Positions 50,555 through 59,447 of a DNA stretch of 64,000 nt are shown here, piece by piece; positions within the stretch are counted from its first letter, which is position 1; every line of letters starts with the position of its first letter. The stretch covers positions 1-64,000 of the forward strand of contig PEAN01000011.1 in NCBI GenBank assembly GCA_002753735.1, given 5' to 3'. The notes under the pieces are model-generated. The model made no database searches. It saw nothing but the letters and a program-made list of their open reading frames with translations, and was not told the origin of the DNA. The position numbers and the translations under genes are program-made. This DNA is from Magnetococcales bacterium DCbin4. Its GTDB lineage: Bacteria > Pseudomonadota > Magnetococcia > Magnetococcales > UBA8363.

Positions 50555-51379
50555 TCAAGACGGTGCATGGTGCATCGGCCACCCCCCCCCTTCGAGAATC
50601 GGGGTCAATTTCAGGCAACGTCCACTTGAACGATCCACCTCCACCACGACGGCGGCCAGCGTTCCCTCCGAGGTTTCCGGTTCGAAACGGGTCGGTAATC
50701 CCCGAAGGAAACGAGGCATGACCGAGCGCGTTTCCATGCCGATGATCGAATCATAGGCACCGGTCATCCCCACATCGGTCATGAAGCCGGTCCCCCGGGG
50801 GAGGATGCGGGCATCTGCGGTCGGGACATGGGTATGGGTCCCCAGGACGGCGGTCACCCTGCCATCCAGATGGTATCCCATGGCCGCCTTTTCCGAAGTT
50901 GCCTCGGCATGGAAATCGACCAGGATGGCGTGGGGGTCACGTCCCAGGGACATGCGGGTCAAACATTGATCCACGGCCCGGAACGGACAATCCAACGGAT
51001 CCATGAATACCCGTCCCTGTAGATTGATGACCCCCAGTTTGAACCCCATGTCCAATTCCACCACGATCATCCCATGCCCCGGCGCACCCGGAGGATAATT
51101 CAAGGGACGGAGCAACCGTTTTTCTTCCTCCAAAAACCGGTTGATTTCATTGTAGCGCCATATGTGGTTGCCCGAGGTCAAGACATCCACCCCCTGCAAC
51201 AACAATTCACGGGCAATGGCGGCGGTCACCCCAATCCCACCCGCCGCGTTTTCACAATTGGCCACCACCGCCGTCACCGCATACCGTTTTTTTATCTCGG
51301 CCAGGTGTTTTTTAAGCATTGATCGCCCTGACTTGCCAAACAGATCACCGATGAACAAAATGACTTCCCTGGATGACAT
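50555..51379 (-). CDS. YmdB-family metallophosphoesterase (TIGR00282)
   Basis: A 274-residue cytoplasmic phosphoesterase. Metal ligands lie in ILFIGDLFGKSGR, VVANCENAAGGIG, VLTSGNHIWRYNEI, VDFHAEATSEKAAMGYHLDG and VLGTHTHVPTADARILP. In Bacillus and Deinococcus homologues hydrolyse 2',3'-cyclic mononucleotides and influence RNA turnover and biofilm; whether this one does so is not shown. Its usual neighbour rny is absent. AGGGA precedes the ATG. Confidence 0.9.
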   Translation of the reverse strand: MSSREVILFIGDLFGKSGRSMLKKHLAEIKKRYAVTAVVANCENAAGGIGVTAAIARELLLQGVDVLTSGNHIWRYNEINRFLEEEKRLLRPLNYPPGAPGHGMIVVELDMGFKLGVINLQGRVFMDPLDCPFRAVDQCLTRMSLGRDPHAILVDFHAEATSEKAAMGYHLDGRVTAVLGTHTHVPTADARILPRGTGFMTDVGMTGAYDSIIGMETRSVMPRFLRGLPTRFEPETSEGTLAAVVVEVDRSSGRCLKLTPILEGGGWPMHHAPS

Positions 51380-51645
51380 GAAATTTTCCCTGAAGAAACG
51401 TGGAGATTACCTCGTTTATCTCTTTTTCCTGAAAACGGCCCATGGTAGACTGATCCTTCAAAGAAGTCATGGAATACAGGGACAACAGGCCAATCGACGA
51501 CCTCCCCGCCTGTTTTCACTCAAGTGGATCTGCAATCGGGTCGATCAACAACTCTGCTGGATGGTGTGTATTCGGCGGGCAGGTCGCCAGAGGCTGAAAC
51601 TAAAATTTGCAGCAAGAACGATTGCTGCAAGAGAGGATTGTGATC

Positions 51646-52890
51646 ATGAAAAAGTCGGTTTCCCACCTTCTGGCATCCACTCTGACGTGTGGCATGGCGG
51701 CCACCGCCTTTGCCGCCGATCCCCCCAGCAGTGAAGAAATGTGGAAACTGTTGCAGGATCAGCAACAGGAAATCGCCGATCTTAAAAAACAACTGGGAGA
51801 AGCCACTGCCGCCCGCAAAAGCGAAGCCCCCTCCCCCCCCAGCATATCCTCTTCCACCTCGACCAGCCCCTCCGGTCTCAAATGGAGTGACCGCATCTCG
51901 TTGAGTGGTACCGTCGAAGTCGAGGCCAATTGGAACAACAACCATGACGGCGACTTCACCACGGCACGTCAAAAGAACAGCGACATTACGGTGGCCACTG
52001 CGGAATTGACCGCCGAAGCCAGACTTCACTCATGGGTCTCCTCCAAGGTCGTCCTGTTGCACGAAGAAGATGGCGCCGACAAGGAAATCGATGTCGATGC
52101 CGCAACCATTACCATTGCCAATCCCGAGGTCACCCCTGCTTTCATGACCGCAGGGTTGATGACGTTACCGTTTGGCAGATTCGACACCCTGATGGTCTCC
52201 GATCCCTTGACGCTCGATCTGGGAGAGACTTCCGAAACCGCCGCGCAGGTGGGCTTCCGTTACAGCCATTACAGCGGCTCACTCTATCTGTTCAATGGCG
52301 AAGCGGAAAAAACCGGGACCGACAGCCATCTCAGAGGAATCGGCGGCAATCTGGCCTATGACCGCGATTATGATTTCGGCAAGGTTCACATGGGTTCCGA
52401 TATCATCAGCGCCCTGGAGGATTCCAATGTCATCACCGACTCCGACGTGGACGAAACCACCATGTTGCGGCATATCCCGGGGTTAAGCCTGCACGGCAGC
52501 CTGGGAATGGGCCCCTGGACCGCGCTGGCGGAATATGTCACCGCCATGAAAAAGTTCGATCCCGGTGAAATGCTTTGGAATTCCGCCGGGGCAAGGCCCT
52601 GGGCGGTCAATTCGGAACTGGGGTATGGCTGGGATCTGTTTGGATACCAGGGAACGGTTGCCGCCGGTTACCAACAGACTGGAGAGGCGGGTGGCCTGAT
52701 GATGCCGAAACGTCGGTTGCGGGGCGGCGTCAATATCGCTTTGTTTGAAAACACCGATCTGGCCTTGGAATGGGCCCACGACCGGGATTACAAATCCTCC
52801 GATTCCAGTTCGGTCGAAGGGGGCACCGCCCGTGTCGGGACCAACGACAAATCTGATTCGGCAACGTTGCAACTGGCGGTTGGCTTCTAA
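51646..52890 (+). CDS. LbtU-like outer-membrane porin
   Basis: A 414-residue exported protein. The signal peptide (MKKSVSHLLASTLTCGMAAT...AFA/AD) is followed by a short coiled coil (EEMWKLLQDQQQEIADLKKQ), a Ser/Pro linker and a 16-18-strand-like beta-barrel ending in the outer-membrane C-terminal pattern LQLAVGF. The barrel segment TAGLMTLPFGRFDTLMVSDP is typical of the LbtU siderophore porins. The start is the ATG at 51646, with GAGAGG 10 bases before; the upstream extension would lack a clean signal. Family porins are linked to siderophore uptake; specificity here is unknown. Confidence 0.82.
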   Translation: MKKSVSHLLASTLTCGMAATAFAADPPSSEEMWKLLQDQQQEIADLKKQLGEATAARKSEAPSPPSISSSTSTSPSGLKWSDRISLSGTVEVEANWNNNHDGDFTTARQKNSDITVATAELTAEARLHSWVSSKVVLLHEEDGADKEIDVDAATITIANPEVTPAFMTAGLMTLPFGRFDTLMVSDPLTLDLGETSETAAQVGFRYSHYSGSLYLFNGEAEKTGTDSHLRGIGGNLAYDRDYDFGKVHMGSDIISALEDSNVITDSDVDETTMLRHIPGLSLHGSLGMGPWTALAEYVTAMKKFDPGEMLWNSAGARPWAVNSELGYGWDLFGYQGTVAAGYQQTGEAGGLMMPKRRLRGGVNIALFENTDLALEWAHDRDYKSSDSSSVEGGTARVGTNDKSDSATLQLAVGF

Positions 52891-52914
52891 TTCCTCAATC
52901 AAGAGATCCCTGGA

Positions 52915-53166
52915 ATGGTTCGATTTCTCTACTTTGCCTGGGTTCGTGAAAGGATCGGCTTCGGCGAAGAGCGGGTGATCCTGCCCGAACAGGTCCGGAC
53001 CGTGGCACAATGCATCCAGTTTCTTCGAAGCATGGACGCAAAGCATGATGAAGCCCTGGCCGATCCATCGCTTCGCGTCGCGGTCAACCAGGAATATGCC
53101 CAACTTGAAACCGCGATCACCGATCACGACGAAATCGCCTTTTTTCCACCGGTCAGCGGCGGATGA
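52915..53166 (+). CDS. moaD: Molybdopterin synthase small subunit
   Basis: An 83-residue ubiquitin-like protein: MVRFLYFAWVRERIGFGEER, RVAVNQEYAQLETAITDHDE and the C-terminal FFPPVSGG. The terminal GlyGly is adenylated and turned into the thiocarboxylate that donates sulfur for molybdopterin. It overlaps mobB by 4 bases (ATGA). moaE and moeB are not in the window. Confidence 0.93.
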   Translation: MVRFLYFAWVRERIGFGEERVILPEQVRTVAQCIQFLRSMDAKHDEALADPSLRVAVNQEYAQLETAITDHDEIAFFPPVSGG

Positions 53167-53693
53167 ACACAATTTTGATTCCCGTCATCGGTTTTGCCGC
53201 CCCCAGTGGCACGGGTAAAACCACACTCATGGAGCGGGTCATCGCTGAACTCAGCGATTCCGGGTTGAAGGTTGGAGCGATCAAACACGGTCATCACCCC
53301 GCCGATCCCGACCAACCAGGCAAGGATACCCATCGTTTCCGACAGGCGGGGGCGCGCGCCGTCCTGTTCACCTGCCCGGAGCGGTGGTTTCTGATTCAGG
53401 AATCGCAACCCGGTCAGGAGCCGGAATTGGAAGCGCAACTGCAATGGTTCAAGGGGCATGATCTGGTACTCGTCGAAGGCTACAAAAACCATGATCACCC
53501 CAAAATTGCCATTCACCGCAACGGAGTGACCGATCCGGGTTATCTGCGGTCACTCATCCACGTCGTTGCCATCGCCACCGATCAGTTCTCGCTTGAAACC
53601 GGACTGCAACCACAACCACCCCTGCTCGCCCTGAATGAGCCGGGCAGCGTGTCGCAATTCATACGCCGCTATCTGCATCTGCCCGAACCATAG
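53163..53693 (+). CDS. mobB: Molybdopterin-guanine dinucleotide biosynthesis protein MobB
   Basis: A 176-residue P-loop GTPase: VIGFAAPSGTGKTTLMERVI (Walker A), VGAIKHGHHP, DTHRFRQAGARAVLF and HDLVLVEGYKNHDHPKIAIH. It assists MobA in attaching GMP to molybdopterin. It is coupled to moaD. It suggests that a bis-MGD enzyme exists in this organism, though none is encoded here. Confidence 0.94.
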   Translation: MNTILIPVIGFAAPSGTGKTTLMERVIAELSDSGLKVGAIKHGHHPADPDQPGKDTHRFRQAGARAVLFTCPERWFLIQESQPGQEPELEAQLQWFKGHDLVLVEGYKNHDHPKIAIHRNGVTDPGYLRSLIHVVAIATDQFSLETGLQPQPPLLALNEPGSVSQFIRRYLHLPEP

Positions 53694-53782
53694 GAAACGC
53701 CACGCAACCACCGTTTCCATACCCCATCCCCACGAATCCATCCGCGTTGTGCCCGATTCGTGATCTCCCGAAAGATGGAATC

Positions 53783-53818
53783 AAAAAAATGCCCGGGAAG
53801 GAAAGATCCTTCCCGGGC
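53783..53818 (-). terminator. Rho-independent terminator of trxB
   Basis: A perfect 12-bp stem, GCCCGGGAAGGA / TCCTTCCCGGGC (53791-53818), with a 4-base loop. On the minus strand it is followed by ATTTTTTT (plus-strand A's at 53783-53789). It lies 30 bases past the trxB stop. Confidence 0.92.
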
Positions 53819-53847
53819 TGATCCATTGGACGTTAAAGGATCCTGTT

Positions 53848-54810
53848 TCAGATGCGCGTAGCCGCCCCTTCCAGTTCATTCAAATAACGCTCCGCTTCCA
53901 ACGCCGCCATGCACCCGGTACCCGCTGCGGTGATTGCCTGCCGGTAGATCCGATCCTGCACATCCCCGGCGGCAAACACACCAGGAATGTTGGTTGCGGT
54001 TGAATCGGGCCTGGTCACCAGATAGCCGATCTCATCCTTGTCCAGTTGATTGCCGAAAATCGACGTATTGGGCGAATGACCAATCGCAATGAACACACCG
54101 CGCACCGCAATATCGGTCACGGCCCCACTATGCACGTTTTTGACCCGGATCGCCGTCACCCCATCCTTGCCCGGATCGCCAAGAATGTCATCGACCACAC
54201 TGTTCCACACCGGTTCGATCTTTTTGTTCTCTTCCATTTTTTGCTGCATCACCCGTTCCGCCCGCAGGGCGTCGCGCCGATGAATGAGATACACCTTGTT
54301 GACAAAGTTGGTCAGGAACAATGCCTCCTCAACGGCGGTATCCCCTCCACCCACCACCGCCACATCCTGACCCTTGAAGAAAAATCCATCACAGGTGGCA
54401 CAAGCGGAAACTCCAAACCCATTGAGTCTTTTTTCCGCAGGGATGCCCAACCAGCGCGCCGTTGCGCCGGTCGCAATAATCAAGGCGTCACAGGTATACA
54501 CATCTCCAGAATCGCAGCGGATTTGGAACGGCTTCTGACCCAGTACAACCTCGGTCACCGAATCCGAGACCATCTCAGTATCGAACCGCTCCGCCTGCAA
54601 ACGCATTTTCTCCATCAACTCCGGACCTTGAACCCCATGTTCGAAACCGGGGAAATTATCCACCTCCGTCGTGATGGTCAATTGCCCACCGGGTTGCATG
54701 CCTTGAATGATCATGGGCTTGAGATTGGCACGTCCTGCATAAATGGCCGCAGTGTATCCCGATGGACCCGCACCAATGATGATGAGTTTGCGATGTTTTT
54801 CCTGTGACAT
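53848..54810 (-). CDS. trxB: Thioredoxin reductase
   Basis: A 320-residue flavoenzyme that reduces thioredoxin with NADPH. It has FAD-binding IIIGAGPSGYTAAIYAGRAN, redox-active ACATCDGFFF (CATC), NADPH-binding VAVVGGGDTAVEEALFL, HRRDALRAERV and the C-terminal FAAGDVQDRIYRQAITAAGTG. The start at ATG 54808-54810 is set by CAGGAGA upstream and by family length; the frame stays open to 55062 without similarity. Confidence 0.96.
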   Translation of the reverse strand: MSQEKHRKLIIIGAGPSGYTAAIYAGRANLKPMIIQGMQPGGQLTITTEVDNFPGFEHGVQGPELMEKMRLQAERFDTEMVSDSVTEVVLGQKPFQIRCDSGDVYTCDALIIATGATARWLGIPAEKRLNGFGVSACATCDGFFFKGQDVAVVGGGDTAVEEALFLTNFVNKVYLIHRRDALRAERVMQQKMEENKKIEPVWNSVVDDILGDPGKDGVTAIRVKNVHSGAVTDIAVRGVFIAIGHSPNTSIFGNQLDKDEIGYLVTRPDSTATNIPGVFAAGDVQDRIYRQAITAAGTGCMAALEAERYLNELEGAATRI

Positions 54811-55170
54811 TGATTTTCTCCTGGTTGGAATCGGGCACTTTGCCTCAGTGGCTGAAGATGTCATGAAACCCATGGCTTTCTGGAAGCAAAAAGGGAATAA
54901 TCCCCGGGTGGAGATCACATCTATGAATGATGCGCAGTCGTACTCCAAAAATGGATTACACGCCTGGGATCCGACCCCTGGCTCCATATCATGGACAGGG
55001 TTTGCGGTCAATTGGAGCAACAGAATTTCCGCGCTAAAAGGAGGCGCCTTTCTTCGTTCCATTTGTCTTTATGCAAAATTTATTGGACAATGTGTCCAGA
55101 ATGCCATTTCACCCCGGTTTAACTGCGTTTCAATTCAGAAGACAAAGAACAATCACGGATCCCGGCGACC
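54811..55170. other. Divergent promoter region of trxB and H-NOX-PilZ
   Basis: 360 bases between divergent genes with no supportable ORF. TGGACA-AT-TGTCCA-like symmetry at about 55083-55098 is a possible operator for the H-NOX-PilZ gene, but I cannot tie it to a regulator. No clear -35/-10 pair was chosen. Confidence 0.35.
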
Positions 55171-56430
55171 ATGCATGGTATCATTTTTCTTGCCTTTGAG
55201 GATTTCCTCGGTTCCCGCCTGGGAAGTGATTCCTGGTCCCAGGTCCTGGAACAGGCAAACCTGTCAAACAGTGAATTTTCACCAGAACAGTTTTATCCGG
55301 ATCAAAGCGCCCTCTCACTCTTTGCCGCAGGCGCTGCATTGCTCGGCCTTTCCAGGGAGGCGATGCTCACTCAGTTTGGATATCACCTTGCCCCCGGACT
55401 CGTGGAAATGGGCCGGTCCACCGGAATCATTCACGAGCATTGGAAAACGATGGATATCCTGGAGCATTTGAACAGCGATATTCTCTCCTCCTTCGCCAAC
55501 CCCAATGAGGATGCGCAATCCCCCGATATCCGCACCTACCGTCTCAAACATGGCGAGGTCGCCATCGCCTATGTCTCGAAACGCAAATTATGCCCCCTGC
55601 TCAAAGGGATCCTCCAAGGCATGGGAGAAGTCTTCAATGAACCGGTCGCGTTCAAGGAACCGGTGTGCATGTTCAACAATGCCCCGTTATGTCGACTTTC
55701 GGTGTTCCTTGACGATCCTCTGATGCAACGCTATGTCGACATCCATCGGGAATTTGAAATCATCCATTCCCGCATCGAAGAAATCCGACTGTTCACCCAG
55801 TTCAAGGGGATCCCCTTTACCGGCAGTGGGCTTGTCCTGCGTTACAACCATGAAGAGGTTCTGATCCAAACCCAGGGACAACAACTGACCGCCATGCGTG
55901 AACATGGCCTGGTCTACATGTCGGTGCATCATCTCCCCGTGGGACTTAAGGCAAGTGTCAAAAAAATCGATATGCAACAGGGTACCGCTCTTTTGACATC
56001 CTTTTCCTTGACCGATGGCGCCGTCGGTCAACGCTGCTTCAAACGGGTCGCCCCGGAAACGATCATTCCGGTACACCTGTTTTTCGAAGAGAAGAAATAC
56101 ACCGGCACCGTCAACAATCTATCCGGCGGCGGCGTCGCCATCGTCTTGAAACCGGGACAGACCATCAATGAAATGATGTTGTTCGTCCCCATCCGGCTCG
56201 AATTCAGAGTACCGGTCAAGTGGGTCAAGGTTGGCGATACCATCGAGCTGGGACCGCATGATGTCTCACTGGACGGCAATATTCTTGATGTCCTTCCCCA
56301 CGGCAATGGACAATTGGTCCGGATCATCTTCTCGCCTTTGAACACCTACAACCTGCACCTGATGGATCAATATTTCCAATCCCGTCAGGAGGTCGTCCAG
56401 TCTGAACTCGAAGCCCTCATGAAACGATGA
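55171..56430 (+). CDS. H-NOX heme sensor fused to PilZ domain
   Basis: A 419-residue soluble protein. Residues 1-185 are an H-NOX (HNOB) domain: MHGIIFLAFEDFLGSRLGSD start, LTQFGYHLAPGLVEM, proximal-ligand candidate His99 in DILEHLNSDI, Pro111, and the heme-propionate motif Tyr134-x-Ser136-x-Arg138 in AYVSKRKLC. A helical linker (about 180-215) leads to a YcgR-like N domain and then a PilZ domain with RCFKR (Arg288, Arg292) and VNNLSGGGVAIV (Asn316-x-Ser318-x-x-Gly321), the c-di-GMP-binding motifs. One chain could thus sense NO (or O2) and c-di-GMP. The gene stands alone, divergent from trxB. Confidence 0.88.
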   Translation: MHGIIFLAFEDFLGSRLGSDSWSQVLEQANLSNSEFSPEQFYPDQSALSLFAAGAALLGLSREAMLTQFGYHLAPGLVEMGRSTGIIHEHWKTMDILEHLNSDILSSFANPNEDAQSPDIRTYRLKHGEVAIAYVSKRKLCPLLKGILQGMGEVFNEPVAFKEPVCMFNNAPLCRLSVFLDDPLMQRYVDIHREFEIIHSRIEEIRLFTQFKGIPFTGSGLVLRYNHEEVLIQTQGQQLTAMREHGLVYMSVHHLPVGLKASVKKIDMQQGTALLTSFSLTDGAVGQRCFKRVAPETIIPVHLFFEEKKYTGTVNNLSGGGVAIVLKPGQTINEMMLFVPIRLEFRVPVKWVKVGDTIELGPHDVSLDGNILDVLPHGNGQLVRIIFSPLNTYNLHLMDQYFQSRQEVVQSELEALMKR

Positions 56431-56560
56431 TGCCCCGGTTCAAGCCGGGTTCCAACACATGGCCCGGACTTTGCTTTACTTCGTGCATCCGCTTGGCGTC
56501 AAATTTCAGTTAGGCGGAATAACTCATTGAATATTCGAGTTCCAGGCAAGGAGAAATTGC

Positions 56561-56710
56561 ATGTCCGCACGTCGCAGAGCCGTTGTGAATCCTCCCTCAA
56601 TGAATTTTATGGTCAAGATTTTGTCAGTTATTTATGTCGGCGGAGCCTATGGATTGGTGCTGGTTTCCCTGGTGCAGGCAGCCATCCTGGTTTCCTGGTT
56701 ACGCGGATAA
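56561..56710 (+). CDS. 49-residue membrane protein
   Basis: A short frame with a strong AAGGAG 8 bases before the ATG. The product starts with a basic stretch (MSARRRAVVNPPSMNFMVK) and then has one hydrophobic helix (SVIYVGGAYGLVLVSLVQAA) ending LVSWLRG, a typical single-span small membrane protein with a positive inside face. No family is recognised. It lies alone between the H-NOX-PilZ gene and the convergent panE, with about 130 bases of its own upstream DNA. Confidence 0.68.
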   Translation: MSARRRAVVNPPSMNFMVKILSVIYVGGAYGLVLVSLVQAAILVSWLRG

Positions 56711-56755
56711 ATGGACATGCAGTTCCGAAGCACCGGTTCCGTTGCCTCCAAGGTT

Positions 56756-57739
56756 TCAACCGACCTTGGGCCGGGTCGCAAGCGTCAGCAATGCGTGGAG
56801 CGTGTTCAGACAAGGTGCGGCAATACCATGTTTGCGGGCAACCCGGGAGGCATACCCCAATATCGCCTCCACTTCCAGGGGTCGTCCCGCCTCGAAATCG
56901 AGAAGCATGCTGGTTTTATAGGATTCCATCCGATCGGTTTCGCCCATGTTTTTGGCGACCATGGCCTCTTCGTCAAGGGGATACCCCTCTGCCCGGGCCA
57001 GGCGGCATACTTCACGCATGACGTTTTCAATCAGTGTACGGACAACCCCGGAGTCCATCATGTCACGGGTGGTTGCCTGATGACCCAGAACCGAAATTGG
57101 ATTGAACGCAGCATTCCAAACCAGTTTTTTCCACCGCTCCCCGATGATGTCGGTACAGACGGCACAGGAAACCCCGGAGGATTCAAAAAGCGTGGATAAT
57201 CCCCTGACGTGGTCATCCACACCCCGGGGATACAATCCAATGCTTAACCGTCCGTAGCACAGATGTCGCAACACCCCGGGCCGAATTCTGCTCACACAGA
57301 TGAATGCCAGGCCACTGATCAGGGTATTCCGGGGAAACGCCTTGGCAATGAGTTCTTCGTTGCCCAATCCATTCTGCAGCAAAACAATGACGGTATGTTC
57401 CCTGACCGCCGGTCGAATGAGTTCCGCGACATCCAGGTCTGGCAGCGCCTTGACCGCCACCAGGATCGTATCGGCGGAAAAAGAAGCACCGGGGACTTCC
57501 CGATGCACCGAAAAGGGGTGATAATGGAAATCGCCATGGATGCTTTCAACGTGGATTCCATGCGTACGGACTGCGTCATAATCGGCCTGGGAATGGTGGA
57601 CCGTCGAAACGATGGCCCCTGACTGGGCCAATTTTCCGGCGTAGTATCCGCCAATGGCTCCTGCCCCTACAACCAGAATTCGCGGATTTTGTGGGCTGGA
57701 ACCGGGGTACCGTGGTCTGAGATTGCCTTCATCGTTCAT
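56756..57739 (-). CDS. panE: 2-dehydropantoate 2-reductase
   Basis: A 327-residue NADPH-dependent reductase of the ketopantoate reductase family (pantothenate/CoA path). It has ILVVGAGAIGGYYAGKLAQS (Rossmann GxGxxG), TILVAVKALPDLD, VLLQNGLGNEEL, the catalytic Lys in GERWKKLVWNAAFNPIS, and MLLDFEAGRPLEVEAILG. The family includes paralogues with other 2-keto acid substrates, so the symbol is by similarity. The start is ATG 57737-57739, with a GTG four codons earlier as an option. It is divergent from the cytochrome gene. Confidence 0.88.
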   Translation of the reverse strand: MNDEGNLRPRYPGSSPQNPRILVVGAGAIGGYYAGKLAQSGAIVSTVHHSQADYDAVRTHGIHVESIHGDFHYHPFSVHREVPGASFSADTILVAVKALPDLDVAELIRPAVREHTVIVLLQNGLGNEELIAKAFPRNTLISGLAFICVSRIRPGVLRHLCYGRLSIGLYPRGVDDHVRGLSTLFESSGVSCAVCTDIIGERWKKLVWNAAFNPISVLGHQATTRDMMDSGVVRTLIENVMREVCRLARAEGYPLDEEAMVAKNMGETDRMESYKTSMLLDFEAGRPLEVEAILGYASRVARKHGIAAPCLNTLHALLTLATRPKVG

Positions 57740-57777
57740 GGTATTCACCACACAAAACTTTGATCTGGAGGTTTCCC

Positions 57778-58089
57778 GTGAAAAAAACGAGTTGGGTTGT
57801 TCTGGGCGGATTGGCCATTGCCATGAGCCTTCCCACTGTTGGCCAGGCGGCGGATGCCGTCAATGGTAAAAAACTGCATGATGCCAGTTGCGTCACCGAA
57901 TGTCACGCCAAACGTGTCAACGGTGAATCCAACAAGTTGTATACCCGCGACAACAATAAAAAGAGCCTGGAAGCGTTAAAGGCCCAGGTTGCGATCTGCA
58001 ATGAGAAGGTTCTTTCCTCCAAATGGTTTCCGGAAGATGAAGCGGATGTGGTGGAATACCTGAACAAGGAATTTTACCATTTCAAATAG
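57778..58089 (+). CDS. Small exported c-type cytochrome with CxxxCH site
   Basis: 103 residues from a GTG start; GGAGG sits 6 bases upstream, and the ATG at 57760 would put residues ahead of the signal. The signal is MKKTSWVVLGGLAIAMSLPT ending AAD. The mature protein has C38-V-T-E-C42-H43, a CxxxCH heme site with three residues between the cysteines instead of two. The C-terminus (KWFPEDEADVVEYLNKEFYH) is the usual end of small class I-like cytochromes. The mature part contains no methionine, so the sixth ligand is not Met. It is a periplasmic electron carrier or ligand-binding heme protein. Confidence 0.8.
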   Translation: MKKTSWVVLGGLAIAMSLPTVGQAADAVNGKKLHDASCVTECHAKRVNGESNKLYTRDNNKKSLEALKAQVAICNEKVLSSKWFPEDEADVVEYLNKEFYHFK

Positions 58090-58635
58090 TCAACCATGGT
58101 GATCATCCAGGAAACGGGCTCGGGCTTCCCGAAGGATGTGGGCATCGTCTTCTGAAAATGCGCACAGAATGACACGGGATAACTGCCTTGGGTTGCCATG
58201 GAAAAATTCCTGAACACTCTGGATGGCAATCGTGGCCGCCTCTTTTTTGGGAAATCCATAGACTCCGGTGGAAATACCGGGGAATGCAATGCTTTCGGCC
58301 CCGATTTCAGCCGCCAGGGTTAAGGCATTCCGGTAACAATCGGCCAAATGACGGTGAGGTTCCCGGTCCTGATGATAGATGGGACCCACCGTGTGGATGA
58401 CATGGCGGGCGGGCAGCATTCCCCCCGGCGTCAACGCCACCGCACCGGTAGGCAATCCCTCGGGATATTTGTTTTTTCGAAGTTCCTGGCATGCGTGCAG
58501 AATGGTGGGGCCACCCTTTCGATGGATGGCCCCATCAACGCCCCCTCCCCCCAACAGCGAAGCGTTGGCAGCATTGACAATCACATCCACCTCAAGCAGG
58601 GTGATGTCTCCTGTCTGGATTTCCAAGGTTCCCAT
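58090..58635 (-). CDS. Macrodomain protein (ADP-ribose-processing)
   Basis: A 181-residue MacroD-type protein. It begins MGTLEIQTGDITLLEVDVIV, with NAANASLLGGGGVDGAIHRK (ADP-ribose binding), GALTPG-like AVALTPGGMLPARHVIHTVG and IAFPGISTGVYGFPKKEAA. The family removes ADP-ribose from proteins or deacetylates O-acetyl-ADP-ribose. AAGGAGGAG stands before the ATG. It converges end to end with the cytochrome gene. Confidence 0.93.
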   Translation of the reverse strand: MGTLEIQTGDITLLEVDVIVNAANASLLGGGGVDGAIHRKGGPTILHACQELRKNKYPEGLPTGAVALTPGGMLPARHVIHTVGPIYHQDREPHRHLADCYRNALTLAAEIGAESIAFPGISTGVYGFPKKEAATIAIQSVQEFFHGNPRQLSRVILCAFSEDDAHILREARARFLDDHHG

Positions 58636-58670
58636 TGGCTCCTCCTTTTTGATGCATTGATGGATCGCCC

Positions 58671-59387
58671 ATGAATCATGATCACCCGGGCTTGGCCAAA
58701 GCCAAAAGGTTTGTCAAACAATTACTCGGTCGGGATTTGTGGATCTGGCCCCAGATTCGCGTCGAAACCATTTTTCTTGGCAGCCGCTACGGTGGATATG
58801 CCATTTGTGACCGGGGATTGAACCACGAAAGCATTGTCTATTCCTTTGGCCTGGGAGAGGACATTTCTTTCGACCTGGCGGTCATCGAGCATTACCGTGC
58901 CACGGTCCATGCCTATGATCCCACCCCCAAAGCCATGGCATGGTTGCAACAACAATCACTGCCTCAAAAATTCAAGTTCCATCCCCTGGGCCTGGCCGAT
59001 CATGACGGCCACGCCCATTTTGCCCAACCACGCCGGGAAGGCAATGTTTCATTCAGCATCGCCCGGCACCCGTTGGACCCGCAGGGGGGAATCATGGCCG
59101 AGGTCGCCCGTCTGACCACCCTGATGCAGCGTAATGAGCACCACCATTGTGATCTTTTGAAGATGGACGTGGAAGGGGCGGAATATGGCGTGTTGGAAAA
59201 CATCCTGGAAACCGGATGCTCGATTGGCCAAATGGTGTTGGAATTCCATCCGGAAATGATCCCCAACGGTTTGCAACGAACCCGTGATCTCCTGAAACGA
59301 ATGAACCGGGAAGGCTATTCGATTTTCGCCATCTCCCCCGACGGTCGCAATTTTTCATTGCTGCGTCCGCAATCATTCCAATCTTAA
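58671..59387 (+). CDS. FkbM-family methyltransferase
   Basis: A 238-residue SAM-dependent methyltransferase. FGLGEDISFDLAVIEHYRAT and VHAYDPTPKAMAWLQQ form the SAM-binding core; HCDLLKMDVEGAEYGVLENI is the diagnostic FkbM LK.D.EG.E motif. FkbM enzymes O-methylate sugars, glycans or polyketides. There are no glycan or polyketide genes around it to suggest the substrate. It has its own upstream region, divergent from the macrodomain gene. Confidence 0.88.
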   Translation: MNHDHPGLAKAKRFVKQLLGRDLWIWPQIRVETIFLGSRYGGYAICDRGLNHESIVYSFGLGEDISFDLAVIEHYRATVHAYDPTPKAMAWLQQQSLPQKFKFHPLGLADHDGHAHFAQPRREGNVSFSIARHPLDPQGGIMAEVARLTTLMQRNEHHHCDLLKMDVEGAEYGVLENILETGCSIGQMVLEFHPEMIPNGLQRTRDLLKRMNREGYSIFAISPDGRNFSLLRPQSFQS

Positions 59388-59447
59388 ACAACCGCAGCCA
59401 TCAGATTTCTTCCAAATAAATCAAAACACAGGTCCGGAAATCCATCC

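Noticed and set aside
50424-50618. Minus-strand 64-residue frame whose stop overlaps the purC start
   Set aside because: It overlaps the end of the phosphoesterase gene, has no ribosome-binding site, and the sequence has no domain-like pattern.
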